The translations under genes were made by a program, and so were the position numbers. Under the pieces are notes generated by a model. The model saw nothing but the letters and a program-made list of their open reading frames with translations. It was not told where the DNA came from and made no database searches. Shown piece by piece: positions 1-8,042 of a stretch of DNA of 41,155 nt (position 1 is its first letter; every line of letters starts with the position of its first letter). The DNA is from Granulosicoccus sp. Its GTDB lineage: Bacteria > Pseudomonadota > Gammaproteobacteria > Granulosicoccales > Granulosicoccaceae. Where the stretch lies: the NCBI GenBank assembly GCA_020627685.1, contig JAHDGK010000042.1:1-41155 (forward strand), given 5' to 3'.

Positions 1-268
1 GGCCATTACCCCACCAACTAGCTAATCCGGCTTAGGCTCACCCAATAGTGAGAGGTCCGAAGATCCCCCTCTTTCCACCGTAGTGCGTATTCGGTATTAG
101 CGTGAGTTTCCCCACGTTATCCCCAGCTACTGGATAGATTCCTAAGTATTACTCACCCGTCCGCCACTCGCCATCAACAGAGCAAGCTCTGTCATGCTGC
201 CGTTCGACTTGCATGTGTTAAGCATACCGCCAGCGTTCAATCTGAGCCAGGATCAAACTCTTCAGTTT
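1..268 (-). rRNA. rrs: 16S ribosomal RNA, 5' part (cut by window edge)
   Basis: Read on the minus strand, this is the beginning of a bacterial small-subunit rRNA. It contains the universal 27F primer site (AGAGTTTGATCCTGGCTCAG, complement of about 244-263), then the conserved 'AACGCTGGCGG' and 'ACATGCAAGTCGAACG' blocks, a short V1 hairpin, and 'GGCGAGTGGCGGACGGGTGAGTAA'-type sequence. It runs off the left edge about 268 nt into the gene. The 5' end is set by similarity to the E. coli start (AAA..TGAAGAGTTTGATC). The bases are enough to say Gammaproteobacteria-like, but not to name a genus from memory. The gene lies downstream of and co-oriented with tyrS. Confidence 0.98.
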
Positions 269-640
269 AATAGTTTTCGTTAGTCTCCTAACGGCGTCCT
301 TCGACGCTAAAGCTATTGAACGAAGGTCCTCTCCTAAGCTAAACAATTCATAACCAGTCTCATACGAGCGAAGCTATAAACTGCCAATTAAAGCTTAAGC
401 TAGGTACTTCATTTACATCATTTGCCGAAAAGCAACCAATGCAATACAAGCACCCATTTAAATTACTTGATCTAATTGTAAAAGAGCGGGCTGAACCACC
501 AAAACACCGTGAAGTGCTTCGTGTCTGCCGAGTCCGAGGAGTGTACCACGAACTTTTTTAAAAACAACTAAAAACTTAACTTATTTACTGCCTAACTCAT
601 CGTTGCTGAACACCGTTCGGTGAGCTGCCCCGTGAGCGAG
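269..640 (-). other. rRNA operon 5' leader
   Basis: About 370 nt between the putative rRNA promoter and the mature 16S 5' end hold no gene. The stretch contains the boxA-like antitermination element described separately and short hairpins. One of them (GCGTC/GACGC near 293-307) is close to the 16S 5' end, where the RNase III processing stem normally forms. A transcribed, processed leader is inferred from its position. Confidence 0.75.
474..487 (-). promoter_or_regulatory. boxA-like rRNA antitermination element
   Basis: The minus strand reads GCTCTTTTACAATT, close to the bacterial rrn boxA consensus (TGCTCTTTAACAATT). It lies about 205 nt upstream of the 16S 5' end and downstream of the putative promoter, the expected place for NusB/NusE loading. 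Confidence 0.65.
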
Positions 641-646
641 ATGCGT

Positions 647-674
647 ATTCTACGGACTCAAATTAAAAAGGCAA
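647..674 (-). promoter_or_regulatory. Putative rRNA P1-type sigma-70 promoter
   Basis: The minus strand shows TTGCCT (669-674) and TAGAAT (647-652) with a 16-nt spacer. A GC-containing discriminator (ACGCATC) follows, and an A/T-rich tract lies just upstream (about 676-700) that could be an UP element. The 16-nt spacer and this discriminator are typical of stringently controlled rrn promoters. The start point would be near 640. It sits between the end of tyrS and the rRNA leader, so the rRNA operon need not depend on tyrS transcription. Confidence 0.7.
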
Positions 675-788
675 CGGCTTTTATGAAAATATAATGACGA
701 TAGAACAGACAGCACTCTTGCCCACACGGAACAGATAGCTTAGAGCCTCGCAGACCGCCAGTTGTTAGCGACCATCAAGGCCCGGTAT
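675..788. other. Short intergenic region, tyrS 3' end to rRNA promoter
   Basis: About 115 nt with an A/T-rich block next to the rRNA promoter. I see no convincing hairpin with a T-run to terminate tyrS, so some readthrough into the rRNA operon is possible. Confidence 0.5.
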
Positions 789-2018
789 TTAGACAAGAGA
801 GACCTTTGCTACCTTTCTTTTGCCAACCTGCATCACGATGGTTTCACCGGCAAGCAAAGATTGACGACCGTCTTCAATCTTTTCGCCATCTATACGGACA
901 GCACCTTGCTTGATCATTCGGTGGCTTTCTGAAGTTCCGGACGTCAGTTTGGCATCCACCAACACATTGGCAATTGCCCGCCCCTCATCTCCGACGGATA
1001 TCTCGATAGTTTCAAGATCCTCAGGCAGCTGGCCTTGCCGGAATCTTTGTATGAACGCTTCTTTGGCCGCCACCGCTGCCGAGGCTCCGTGGTACGTCTC
1101 GACAATCTCTAAACCTAACTCGTACTTGATATCGCGCGGGTTCATCCCCTCTTCTGCCGCTTGCTTAAGCTTCTCAATATCTTCATTCGACTTCACGCTG
1201 AGTAATTCGAAGTATCTCCACATAATCGAATCGGGAATAGACATCAACTTGCCAAACATATCGTTGGGCTCATCATCCACGCCAACATAGTTGTTAAGCG
1301 ACTTCGACATTTTTTGCACGCCATCGAGACCTTCTAACAACGGCATGGTTAAGACAATCTGAGGTTTTTGACCGTTACCTTTTTGGAGCTCCCGCCCCAT
1401 CAGCAAATTAAACTTCTGATCCGTGCCGCCCAGCTCGACATCGCATTCAAGCGCGACAGAATCGTAACCCTGCACCATCGGATAGAGGAACTCGTGCAAC
1501 GCAATAGGTTGTTGTTCCTTATAACGCTTCGAAAAATCATCGCGCTCCAACATCCTTGCCAACGTCTGTCGAGAGGCTAAACGTATGAGGTCGCTGGCAC
1601 TCATCGGCCCAAACCATTCGGCGTTGAATCGAACTTCAGTCAATTCCGGATCTAGAATTTTGTAGACCTGCTCTTTATATGTCTGCGCATTCTCAAGAAT
1701 GGCTTCGTCGTCCAACGCGGGTCGCGTGACGTTACGACCGCTGGGATCTCCGATTCGCCCGGTGAAGTCGCCTATCAAGAAGATTACCTGATGACCCAAT
1801 TGTTGAAACTGGCGCATCTTGTTAAGCAGGACGGTATGCCCCAAGTGCAAATCAGGCGCAGTGGGATCGAATCCGGCTTTAATACGAAGAGGCTTACCGG
1901 CTTTAATGCGATCTCGCAGTTCGCTTTCCAGCAGAATCTCATCCGCCCCGCGTCTCAGCAACGCCATTTGCTCGTCTACGTCTACGCTGATTGCGCCGCT
2001 GGTGGTATCCGATGACAT
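789..2018 (-). CDS. tyrS: Tyrosyl-tRNA synthetase
   Basis: Cytoplasmic class I aminoacyl-tRNA synthetase that charges tRNA-Tyr with tyrosine using ATP. The 409-residue protein has the class I HIGH-type signature as HLGH (residues 58-61) and KMSKS (236-240). It ends in an S4-type RNA-binding domain (roughly residues 340-405, with '[13 protein letters not shown]'). The conserved blocks '[16 protein letters not shown]' and '[15 protein letters not shown]' agree with the TyrZ-like subfamily found in Pseudomonas. The start is ATG with AGGA a few bases upstream. The N-terminus is about 13 residues longer than I expect for the family, so a later start is possible. It is divergent from the M23 peptidase gene and directly precedes the rRNA operon, as in Pseudomonas. 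Confidence 0.97.
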   Translation of the reverse strand: MSSDTTSGAISVDVDEQMALLRRGADEILLESELRDRIKAGKPLRIKAGFDPTAPDLHLGHTVLLNKMRQFQQLGHQVIFLIGDFTGRIGDPSGRNVTRPALDDEAILENAQTYKEQVYKILDPELTEVRFNAEWFGPMSASDLIRLASRQTLARMLERDDFSKRYKEQQPIALHEFLYPMVQGYDSVALECDVELGGTDQKFNLLMGRELQKGNGQKPQIVLTMPLLEGLDGVQKMSKSLNNYVGVDDEPNDMFGKLMSIPDSIMWRYFELLSVKSNEDIEKLKQAAEEGMNPRDIKYELGLEIVETYHGASAAVAAKEAFIQRFRQGQLPEDLETIEISVGDEGRAIANVLVDAKLTSGTSESHRMIKQGAVRIDGEKIEDGRQSLLAGETIVMQVGKRKVAKVSLV

Positions 2019-2091
2019 GTCCTGATTACAACTCCAATAATTATTAACGGGCTAATGATGAGAGTAGACAACAATAAATGTCTGATAGCGA

Positions 2092-3957
2092 TTGAATTGC
2101 TGTCAAAAAGTGCCAAGTGTTCTACACTTGTCATGTGCTATCGCTTGTGAAAGCGACTATAACGAAAAAAAGCGCACCAAACTCATAATCCGAACCTTTG
2201 AACGGGCACTCGCGTTGACAAACAAAAACGCTCAATACCGTCCGCACTGTGTGGACTTGACGCCTAGAGCATTTGCTCAGACAGGCAATACTCGTGATAA
2301 CACTGCATCACGACGTTATGCCGAGGCAGCAGAGCGGCACTCGCGCAGACGGCCTCGTGCCCGCCCGGCAAAAGCCGGCAACGGTCAACTTGGCGCGGTC
2401 AGACTCAGCGCACCTCCCGAGGAGCACGGATTCAATCACGTTGGAAAAGTCACGGCTGCATTAGCCTGCATTGCCAGCGGAATTTTCTGGACAACAACCA
2501 GCACCGGTAAAACAGCAACTGCGGTTGAAGCAGCAGCTGAACCTGAACCACTCGTCATAGAAAAAGTGGTGAAAACACCCACATTTTTCTTTGACGATTC
2601 CGTCGATGCATTAGCCGCTCACTTTCCTAATCAAGATGACAACACGGTGCAGGCGCCCACTACGCTCTCTGCTGTGTCAGTCCCCAACGGCCTAGAAAAA
2701 CTGGATTCAGTCTTCGAACCCTTACTCCCAGCGCCTGCGCTTCCAAACATCACCCAGCATGAACCGGAATCAGTAAATCCTCTAGCGGACCACCCTTCCA
2801 TTTCAGCTGTCCGCAACCAAGCTATTGCACCGGAAGGTTCGAGCACGACAACTGTAAAAGTGGCTTCGGGCAATACGCTGTCCGGAATACTGAATAATCA
2901 TGGCGTAAAGATCGACCAAATGCCTCAATTGCTCACTGATGACGTCGTAAAAGAGAACTTGTCGAATCTGCGTATCGGTCAGGAGCTGGAAATCACCCAA
3001 CTACCCGGTGGTGAATTCCATAGTCTGACTGCCAGGGTCGGTAACGACAAGAAAATAACCATTCGCCGTTCCGCCAATGATTTTGCCGTCGCATCTATCG
3101 ACCTACCGGTCGAAAAAGAGCGTGTTGTTACCTCCGGCACCATTGAGCAGTCTCTATACCTTGCAGCAGAACAAGCCAACTTGAAGCAGTCCACGATTAT
3201 GGAGCTGGCTGACATTTTTCAATGGGAATTGGATTTCGCAAGAGATATTCGTAAAGGTGATCGATTCGCCCTTGTGTACGACCGACTCTACCGCGATGGT
3301 AGCTACATCGGCGACGGCGACATTCTTGCAGCGGAATTCGCGCGCGGCGGCAAAGTTCACCGCGCTATTCGTTTCACGACCGATGACGGAAAAACCAGCT
3401 ACTACAGTCCTGAAGGTGAGTCCTTACGCCGAACCTTCATGAGGCACCCTGTCGACGTGGTTCGTATCACATCGCACTTCAACCCAAACCGATTGCATCC
3501 TGTACTCCACAAAATACGCGCCCATCGCGGTGTTGATTACGGTTCACCCCACGGGTCGCCTATCTATGCGACCGCCGATGGCACGGTCAAACTAGCCGGA
3601 ACAAAAGGCGCCTACGGAAAAACCGTCATTCTGCAACACGGTCAACGCTTCAGCACCTTGTACGCTCATATGTCCAAGATTTCTTCGAAATCGAAAGTTG
3701 GAAAAAAGGTGAAGCAAGGTGATGTGATTGGATATGTCGGTAAGACGGGCCGCGTGACAGGTACTCACCTGCACTATGAATTCCGCGTGAACAATGAGCA
3801 GATTGATCCGCTGAAAGTGGAGCTGCCTGCGGCTAAACCACTGGCTAAGCAGTATCTGCCAGAATTGAAGTCGATTTCTTCTCAGATGACTGCACAAATG
3901 CAAAGCGTGCTAACCGATATCGACAAGGTTGCTGCGGCGACAGGCGCAACGCAATAG
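2092..3957 (+). CDS. mepM: M23-family murein DD-endopeptidase (MepM-like); start uncertain
   Basis: Periplasmic peptidoglycan cross-link hydrolase with a C-terminal LytM/M23 zinc peptidase domain (about residues 480-580). Its metal-site motifs are visible as HRGVDYGSPHGSPI (HxxxD) and HLHYE (HxH), with YAHMSK between them. Upstream is a LysM/OapA-like region ('SGNTLSGILNNHGVKIDQM'), also usual for this family. A hydrophobic segment (HVGKVTAALACIASGIFW) around residues 116-133 should be the signal anchor. The frame opens with TTG at 2092 and has no ATG before the anchor. TTG 2215, GTG 2251 and TTG 2257 are alternatives and none has a clear ribosome binding site. The roughly 80 arginine-rich residues before the anchor are therefore doubtful. 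The gene is divergent from tyrS and convergent with erpA. Confidence 0.88.
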   Translation: MNCCQKVPSVLHLSCAIACESDYNEKKRTKLIIRTFERALALTNKNAQYRPHCVDLTPRAFAQTGNTRDNTASRRYAEAAERHSRRRPRARPAKAGNGQLGAVRLSAPPEEHGFNHVGKVTAALACIASGIFWTTTSTGKTATAVEAAAEPEPLVIEKVVKTPTFFFDDSVDALAAHFPNQDDNTVQAPTTLSAVSVPNGLEKLDSVFEPLLPAPALPNITQHEPESVNPLADHPSISAVRNQAIAPEGSSTTTVKVASGNTLSGILNNHGVKIDQMPQLLTDDVVKENLSNLRIGQELEITQLPGGEFHSLTARVGNDKKITIRRSANDFAVASIDLPVEKERVVTSGTIEQSLYLAAEQANLKQSTIMELADIFQWELDFARDIRKGDRFALVYDRLYRDGSYIGDGDILAAEFARGGKVHRAIRFTTDDGKTSYYSPEGESLRRTFMRHPVDVVRITSHFNPNRLHPVLHKIRAHRGVDYGSPHGSPIYATADGTVKLAGTKGAYGKTVILQHGQRFSTLYAHMSKISSKSKVGKKVKQGDVIGYVGKTGRVTGTHLHYEFRVNNEQIDPLKVELPAAKPLAKQYLPELKSISSQMTAQMQSVLTDIDKVAAATGATQ

Positions 3958-3973
3958 GCTCTTGCCGGAGCCT
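3956..3973 (+). terminator. Hairpin at the end of the mepM-like gene
   Basis: AGGCTC and GAGCCT flank a 6-nt loop and overlap the stop codon of the M23 peptidase gene. The T-run that follows is poor (TAGCTAATATTTG), so this is a weak intrinsic terminator candidate. Confidence 0.4.
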
Positions 3974-4037
3974 TAGCTAATATTTGTTGAGAAATGTTTT
4001 AGCGGACCAACGTCGGCGGGATTGTTTCGTTGGTTTA

Positions 4038-4063
4038 GTCCCGAGCCTAAAGCAGCTCGGGAC
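4038..4063. terminator. Perfect 9-bp hairpin between convergent mepM and erpA
   Basis: GTCCCGAGC and GCTCGGGAC pair perfectly around an 8-nt loop, 12 nt beyond the erpA stop. It lies between two convergent genes, so it could end transcription in both directions. Neither side has a strong T-run. Confidence 0.5.
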
Positions 4064-4075
4064 CCAAATATCTAT

Positions 4076-4441
4076 CTAGACTGAGAAAGATGAACCGCAA
4101 CCGCAAGTTGTCGTTGCATTGGGGTTTCTGATCACAAACTGTGACCCTTCCAAACCTTCGGTGTAGTCAATTTCTGCACCCGTCAGGTATTGAAAACTCA
4201 TGGGATCGATCAACAATTTGACCCCCTCTTTCTTCACTTCTGTATCACCGTCGTTTATGACTTCGTCGAACGTGAATCCGTACTGAAAACCACTGCACCC
4301 GCCGCCCGAGACAAATACTCGCAGCATAAGATCAGGATTTCCCTCTTCATCGATCAGTTCTTTAACCTTTAGTGCCGCAGCTTCTGTAAAGACCAGGGCA
4401 TCAGGCATTTCGAAGTCGTCAATGCTGACTTCTGCACTCAT
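4076..4441 (-). CDS. erpA: Iron-sulfur cluster insertion protein ErpA (A-type carrier)
   Basis: Small cytoplasmic A-type carrier that delivers Fe-S clusters to apo-proteins, for example enzymes of isoprenoid synthesis. The 121-residue protein carries the three invariant cluster-ligand cysteines of the HesB/IscA/ErpA family. These are C49 in [12 protein letters not shown] and C113/C115 in the C-terminal [12 protein letters not shown]. The acidic N-terminal extension before the core is typical of ErpA rather than IscA. The ATG is preceded by AGAGGA at a good distance. It lies 135 nt downstream of argC on the same strand but has its own likely promoter with an inverted repeat (4472-4502). Confidence 0.96.
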   Translation of the reverse strand: MSAEVSIDDFEMPDALVFTEAAALKVKELIDEEGNPDLMLRVFVSGGGCSGFQYGFTFDEVINDGDTEVKKEGVKLLIDPMSFQYLTGAEIDYTEGLEGSQFVIRNPNATTTCGCGSSFSV

Positions 4442-4471
4442 TTGGGAATTCCTCTCATTCGCATGTTCGCC

Positions 4472-4502
4472 AGTTTACTTGACCTAGCAATTTAGTCAAG
4501 TA
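4472..4502 (-). promoter_or_regulatory. erpA promoter overlaid by an inverted repeat (possible IscR-type operator)
   Basis: On the minus strand TTGACT (4494-4499) and TAAACT (4472-4477) are separated by 16 nt, a plausible sigma-70 promoter about 30 nt before the erpA start. Perfect 8-bp arms TACTTGAC and GTCAAGTA (4476-4483 and 4495-4502) lie exactly over it with an 11-nt spacer. The left half, ATACTTGACTAAATT, fits the left half of the E. coli type 1 IscR consensus as I remember it. The spacing to the second half is 4 nt longer than that consensus. IscR control of erpA is known in E. coli. Here it is inference. Confidence 0.55.
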
Positions 4503-4576
4503 TTACCACATTCACCTTTTGGGCCCCCATTTAACCCGGGGATTCAACTCAGGATCATGCCTACAAAGCCATATAA

Positions 4577-5602
4577 TTAGGGCATAAGTGCAGGTTGCAA
4601 TAGCCCCTCGGTTTCCGGCATTCCCAACATCAGGTTCATATTTTGAACGGCCTGTCCGGCAGCACCTTTAACTAAATTGTCCTCAACTGCCAATACGACC
4701 GCGGTGTTGCGGCCTTGAGGCCTGTGAACTGCTAAGCGACAAACATTAGTGCCCCGCACCGAACGCGTCTCAGGATGGGATCCGGCTGGCAGAACATCAA
4801 CAAAAGGCTCGTTTTTGAATCGCTCTTCAAAAAGCGCCTGCAAATCCGCATCTTCGAGCAATTGGGCATACAGGGTTGAGTGAATGCCCCGAATAATGGG
4901 CAACAGATGCGGTGTGAAGGTTAAATTGACATCGGCCTCTGTCATTCCTTTGAGCCCCTGCTCTATTTCCGGAAGATGTCGATGACCGGCAACCCCGTAA
5001 GCCTTGAAGCTATCGCCGGCTTCGGCCAGAAGATTCGCAACCGATGCGCCTCTGCCTGCCCCGGTAATACCCGACTTTGCGTCAGCAATCAGGGAATCTG
5101 TATTAACGATTCCCGCTTCGAGTAGAGGCAGAAAACCAAGCTGAACTGTTGTTGGGTAGCATCCTGGATTTGCAACCAATTGTGCATCACGAATTGTCGC
5201 GCGGTGTATTTCCGGCAAACCGTAAGCGGCCTCAGCCACAAGAGACGGACAATGGTGCTCCATGCCATACCACTGCTCCCAGACGGAAATATCTTGTAAT
5301 CGAAAATCGGCTGACAGATCGACAATTTTGGTGCCTTTCTCCAACAAGGCCGGCGCTTGATACATGGCAGTGCCATTAGGTGTTGCGAAAAACACCAGGT
5401 CGCATTGCGCATCTTTAACATCGTCGGGATCTGAAAAAGACAGATCGACGTGACCTCTCAGGCTTGGGAACAATGAATCAACACGGTTTCCTGCCTGCGC
5501 GCGAGAACTGATAAAAACAATTTCAATATCACGTCGCGGGCTCAACAGACGCAGCAATTCAACACCGGTATACCCTGAACCTCCGATAATTCCGATTCTC
5601 AT
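4577..5602 (-). CDS. argC: N-acetyl-gamma-glutamyl-phosphate reductase
   Basis: Third enzyme of arginine biosynthesis, reducing N-acetylglutamyl-5-phosphate to the semialdehyde with NADPH in the cytoplasm. The 341-residue protein starts with the Rossmann glycine motif [17 protein letters not shown]. It has the catalytic cysteine C148 in NPGCYPT and the conserved histidine block GHRHLPEI. The length is usual for the family. A GAGGAG-like site (TCGAGGAGTCGC) precedes the ATG. Downstream on the same strand is erpA, as in Pseudomonas. Confidence 0.97.
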   Translation of the reverse strand: MRIGIIGGSGYTGVELLRLLSPRRDIEIVFISSRAQAGNRVDSLFPSLRGHVDLSFSDPDDVKDAQCDLVFFATPNGTAMYQAPALLEKGTKIVDLSADFRLQDISVWEQWYGMEHHCPSLVAEAAYGLPEIHRATIRDAQLVANPGCYPTTVQLGFLPLLEAGIVNTDSLIADAKSGITGAGRGASVANLLAEAGDSFKAYGVAGHRHLPEIEQGLKGMTEADVNLTFTPHLLPIIRGIHSTLYAQLLEDADLQALFEERFKNEPFVDVLPAGSHPETRSVRGTNVCRLAVHRPQGRNTAVVLAVEDNLVKGAAGQAVQNMNLMLGMPETEGLLQPALMP

Positions 5603-5632
5603 TGGCTTGCTGCGACTCCTCGATTGTTTTAT

Positions 5633-5653
5633 TCAGGCCCGAAACGGGCCTGA
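5633..5653. terminator. Perfect 9-bp inverted repeat between the lipoprotein gene and argC
   Basis: TCAGGCCCG and CGGGCCTGA flank AAA. It lies about 80 nt after the stop of the beta-propeller lipoprotein gene and about 30 nt before argC (both minus strand). The stem is strong, but only ATAAAAC follows on the transcribed side, so termination is plausible but not proven. It could instead be a regulatory site in the argC leader. Confidence 0.45.
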
Positions 5654-5733
5654 TGGAGTTTGGATTATTGCATAGCTGGCGAACGCGGAACATTTAACAG
5701 CATCGCATTCACGAAGCCTATGAACAACCACCC

Positions 5734-7908
5734 TTAACGAGCGACAGATGAATTGGACAAGTCGTCCCAATGAGCCGCGTACACTTTCGAGTCGCGGATG
5801 TAATACACCGCATTGTTCAACATAACCGATCTGTCCTGACCGTAGCCGCTACCAAAAGGGTTGGATGTTTCTACGCGAAGTACTCCGCGGGAGATTATCT
5901 CGGCATCTGCACCTACCCGAACATCAAAGCCATGCAGACCTGAATAGTTGTAGTCATAGTATCTCGTTGCTGATTCGATATCTGTGGGGCGCGCTCCACC
6001 CACATCACCGTATACATCGATACCAAAACTTATCCGCAAAGGATGCGCATCGGTTGCCGCTTGTATACCAATGGCACGATGGTCATTCAGGACTGCGCTG
6101 CTGGTTCCTCGTTGACCGATCAACATTGATTGGATCTCTGCAGGAGCGGTTGGATCGCTGACATTAAACAACGACAGTTTCATACCTTGCACCAACGCTC
6201 CACGATCTCCGTCAGCATAGGCATCCCGCCCGATACCCAGTAGATAATTTTCACTAACAGGGTGCAGGTAATCACTGTAGCCTTCAATTTCCAACTCTCC
6301 GGCTATACCCGGGTTCGAAGGCTCTGTTAAATCGATAACGTATAGTGGATCTGTTTGCCGAAAGGTCACAAGGTAAGCTCTATTACCGACAAATCGTGAT
6401 GCGTAAAGCTGCTCACCGGGTTTGCCAATGTGAGCTGTTTTTTGCGCATTGGGAAGTGAAGAGACTGTCTCCAGAGCGCCCTGCCCATTGGATTTAAGCA
6501 CCGTCATCAGGATAGGACTGTGGCCGGGTCCCTGTTCGTCATTCATTGTCGCCACTCTCAGGTAGCCATTTTGCTCACTCATACGAAACGGTTTTCGCAA
6601 CGCGTTCCAACCCAAGTGACCATCAACCTTGCCTGAACCTTCGTAGCTCAGCTGCCCTGACTGAATATCAAACTGATGAATGTCTGTGTCTACCCTGGGA
6701 TCACGCCAAATGATATCGGCAGGAAGATCCGCGTTATCTGTATCTATTGCTGTACCGTTACCATCCACTGGTCCCGAGGAATAGTCGTATCGTGTTGTCG
6801 CTAAAAAGACGGCGTTAGCAGATGCATACAGTGTTTCGGTTGCACCTAGAAAACATTCGCTATCGTTAAGTTGCATTGTTTCCAAATCAATAACACCCAA
6901 GGTGATAATGTCTGGGGAGTAATAACTATCCGTAGAATTATTGTCAGCCACAAAACACTGTGAGGGATTGATTAACTGCGTACCGGTGTCTGATCCATTC
7001 ACGTAATACTTTGGCAGCACCGTTGATAGATCCGCACTGTCGACTTGTGCCGCCCAGTCCTCGGCACTTTGAGTCCAGGGTTGAATACCTGGCAATGCCG
7101 GGTAGTAGCGCGAGACAAAAAACAGATGCTTGCCTATGCGCCGGCTGGAAACCATCTGACCGTCAAATGCGAATGAAGCATCAATTGCAGGAGCAGCCGA
7201 ATTAGCTACGTTCACCCGCGTAATAAGACTATCCACACCAGTAAATGCCGCTGAATCATTCCAAAAAGACCAATAGTTTGTTCCGGATGCGGTGACATAA
7301 ACCGACGCACTACCCGCGTTTTCATACAAGTAGAAGCCCTGTGCATACCGGCCTTCTAAATTGAGATCAAAGTCGATGACGCTCGTTGAATCCGGTGTTT
7401 CATCGTCAAGACTCAGAATTCTTAGCTGACTAGTGTAAGACTGCGGAATCGCTATGGATGACCGTGCGCTTAAGGCAAGAGCGTCATCAAGAGGCTCGGG
7501 GATATAGTTTGAGTTGTACTCACTTTTCAACACAAACAGCTCATCACCCGCTGCATTTTGCTTTACCCAATCTTGCTCATCGACACCTTGTTCCTGAACA
7601 TTGGTGCTGGTTGTTTCATTGCCGCTACTTCCACCGCCCGATGTAGAGCTGCTGTTATCAGACGCTGATGCCGAATCGGACTCCGCCGTAACAAACGCGA
7701 TTGCACCATCACCACTGGATTGACTCTTCAAAGCCTGACTCAAAGCCGTATAAAACTCCGAGTCGGAACCCACTGGTTTTAATGCGCGAGAAGTCGGATC
7801 AATGGTTGGATTGCCCCCGGAACCGGAACCGGTTCCGGAATCCGATCCGCAGGCAGAAACCAGGAGCGTAGTCGCCGAAGCGATAAAGCAAAGTCTCAGA
7901 AACTTCAT
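5734..7908 (-). CDS. Beta-propeller domain lipoprotein (Beta_propel family)
   Basis: A 724-residue exported protein of unknown role. The N-terminus MKFLRLCFIASATTLLVSAC is a lipoprotein signal peptide ending in the lipobox LVSAC. A Gly/Ser-rich linker follows, to about residue 100. The segment TNVQEQGVDEQDWVKQ (about 106-121) matches the hallmark of the secreted beta-propeller family PF09826, as I remember it. The rest consists of repeated strands such as 'KTAHIGKPGEQLYASRFVGNRAYLVTFR' (shown here only to its key words KTAHIGKPGEQLYA), fitting a propeller blade series. The start has AAGGGA about 8 nt upstream. It is alone between argC and the Chp operon with its own promoter. The C-terminus has no recognisable enzyme motif. 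Confidence 0.82.
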   Translation of the reverse strand: MKFLRLCFIASATTLLVSACGSDSGTGSGSGGNPTIDPTSRALKPVGSDSEFYTALSQALKSQSSGDGAIAFVTAESDSASASDNSSSTSGGGSSGNETTSTNVQEQGVDEQDWVKQNAAGDELFVLKSEYNSNYIPEPLDDALALSARSSIAIPQSYTSQLRILSLDDETPDSTSVIDFDLNLEGRYAQGFYLYENAGSASVYVTASGTNYWSFWNDSAAFTGVDSLITRVNVANSAAPAIDASFAFDGQMVSSRRIGKHLFFVSRYYPALPGIQPWTQSAEDWAAQVDSADLSTVLPKYYVNGSDTGTQLINPSQCFVADNNSTDSYYSPDIITLGVIDLETMQLNDSECFLGATETLYASANAVFLATTRYDYSSGPVDGNGTAIDTDNADLPADIIWRDPRVDTDIHQFDIQSGQLSYEGSGKVDGHLGWNALRKPFRMSEQNGYLRVATMNDEQGPGHSPILMTVLKSNGQGALETVSSLPNAQKTAHIGKPGEQLYASRFVGNRAYLVTFRQTDPLYVIDLTEPSNPGIAGELEIEGYSDYLHPVSENYLLGIGRDAYADGDRGALVQGMKLSLFNVSDPTAPAEIQSMLIGQRGTSSAVLNDHRAIGIQAATDAHPLRISFGIDVYGDVGGARPTDIESATRYYDYNYSGLHGFDVRVGADAEIISRGVLRVETSNPFGSGYGQDRSVMLNNAVYYIRDSKVYAAHWDDLSNSSVAR

Positions 7909-7944
7909 ATGAAAATCCCTTAGTGATTTGGGTTATTTTTCCCA

Positions 7945-7972
7945 ATAATACACTTTCAACGGCAGATAGCAA
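7945..7972 (-). promoter_or_regulatory. Putative sigma-70 promoter of the beta-propeller lipoprotein
   Basis: On the minus strand TTGCTA (7967-7972) and TATTAT (7945-7950) are 16 nt apart, placing a start about 30 nt before the ATG at 7908. This is consistent with transcription separate from chpA, which ends at 8043. Confidence 0.5.
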
Positions 7973-8042
7973 GCCAAATCAAGGCTGTTGACACATCCGA
8001 AAGGTAATTTGCAACCTATTTCACAGCGCTCGGAGAGCGGTA

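Noticed and set aside
2215-2240. TTGACA as a possible -35 box before the peptidase gene
   Set aside because: No acceptable -10 hexamer at 16-18 nt, so it is not listed as a promoter.
2273-2464. 63-codon frame at the mepM N-terminus
   Set aside because: Not a convincing gene by itself. It is kept only as a hint of a possible frameshift in the M23 peptidase leader.
3592-3903. 103-codon minus-strand frame opposite the M23 domain
   Set aside because: The plus strand carries an intact zinc-peptidase domain over the same bases.
4505-4560. G/C-run pairing (CCCC...GGGG) between argC and erpA as an argC terminator
   Set aside because: Only 4-5 paired bases and no T-run. Could be chance.
8020-8042. 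CGCTC/GAGCG small hairpin after chpA as a terminator
   Set aside because: Only 5 bp with no T-run, so too weak to support.
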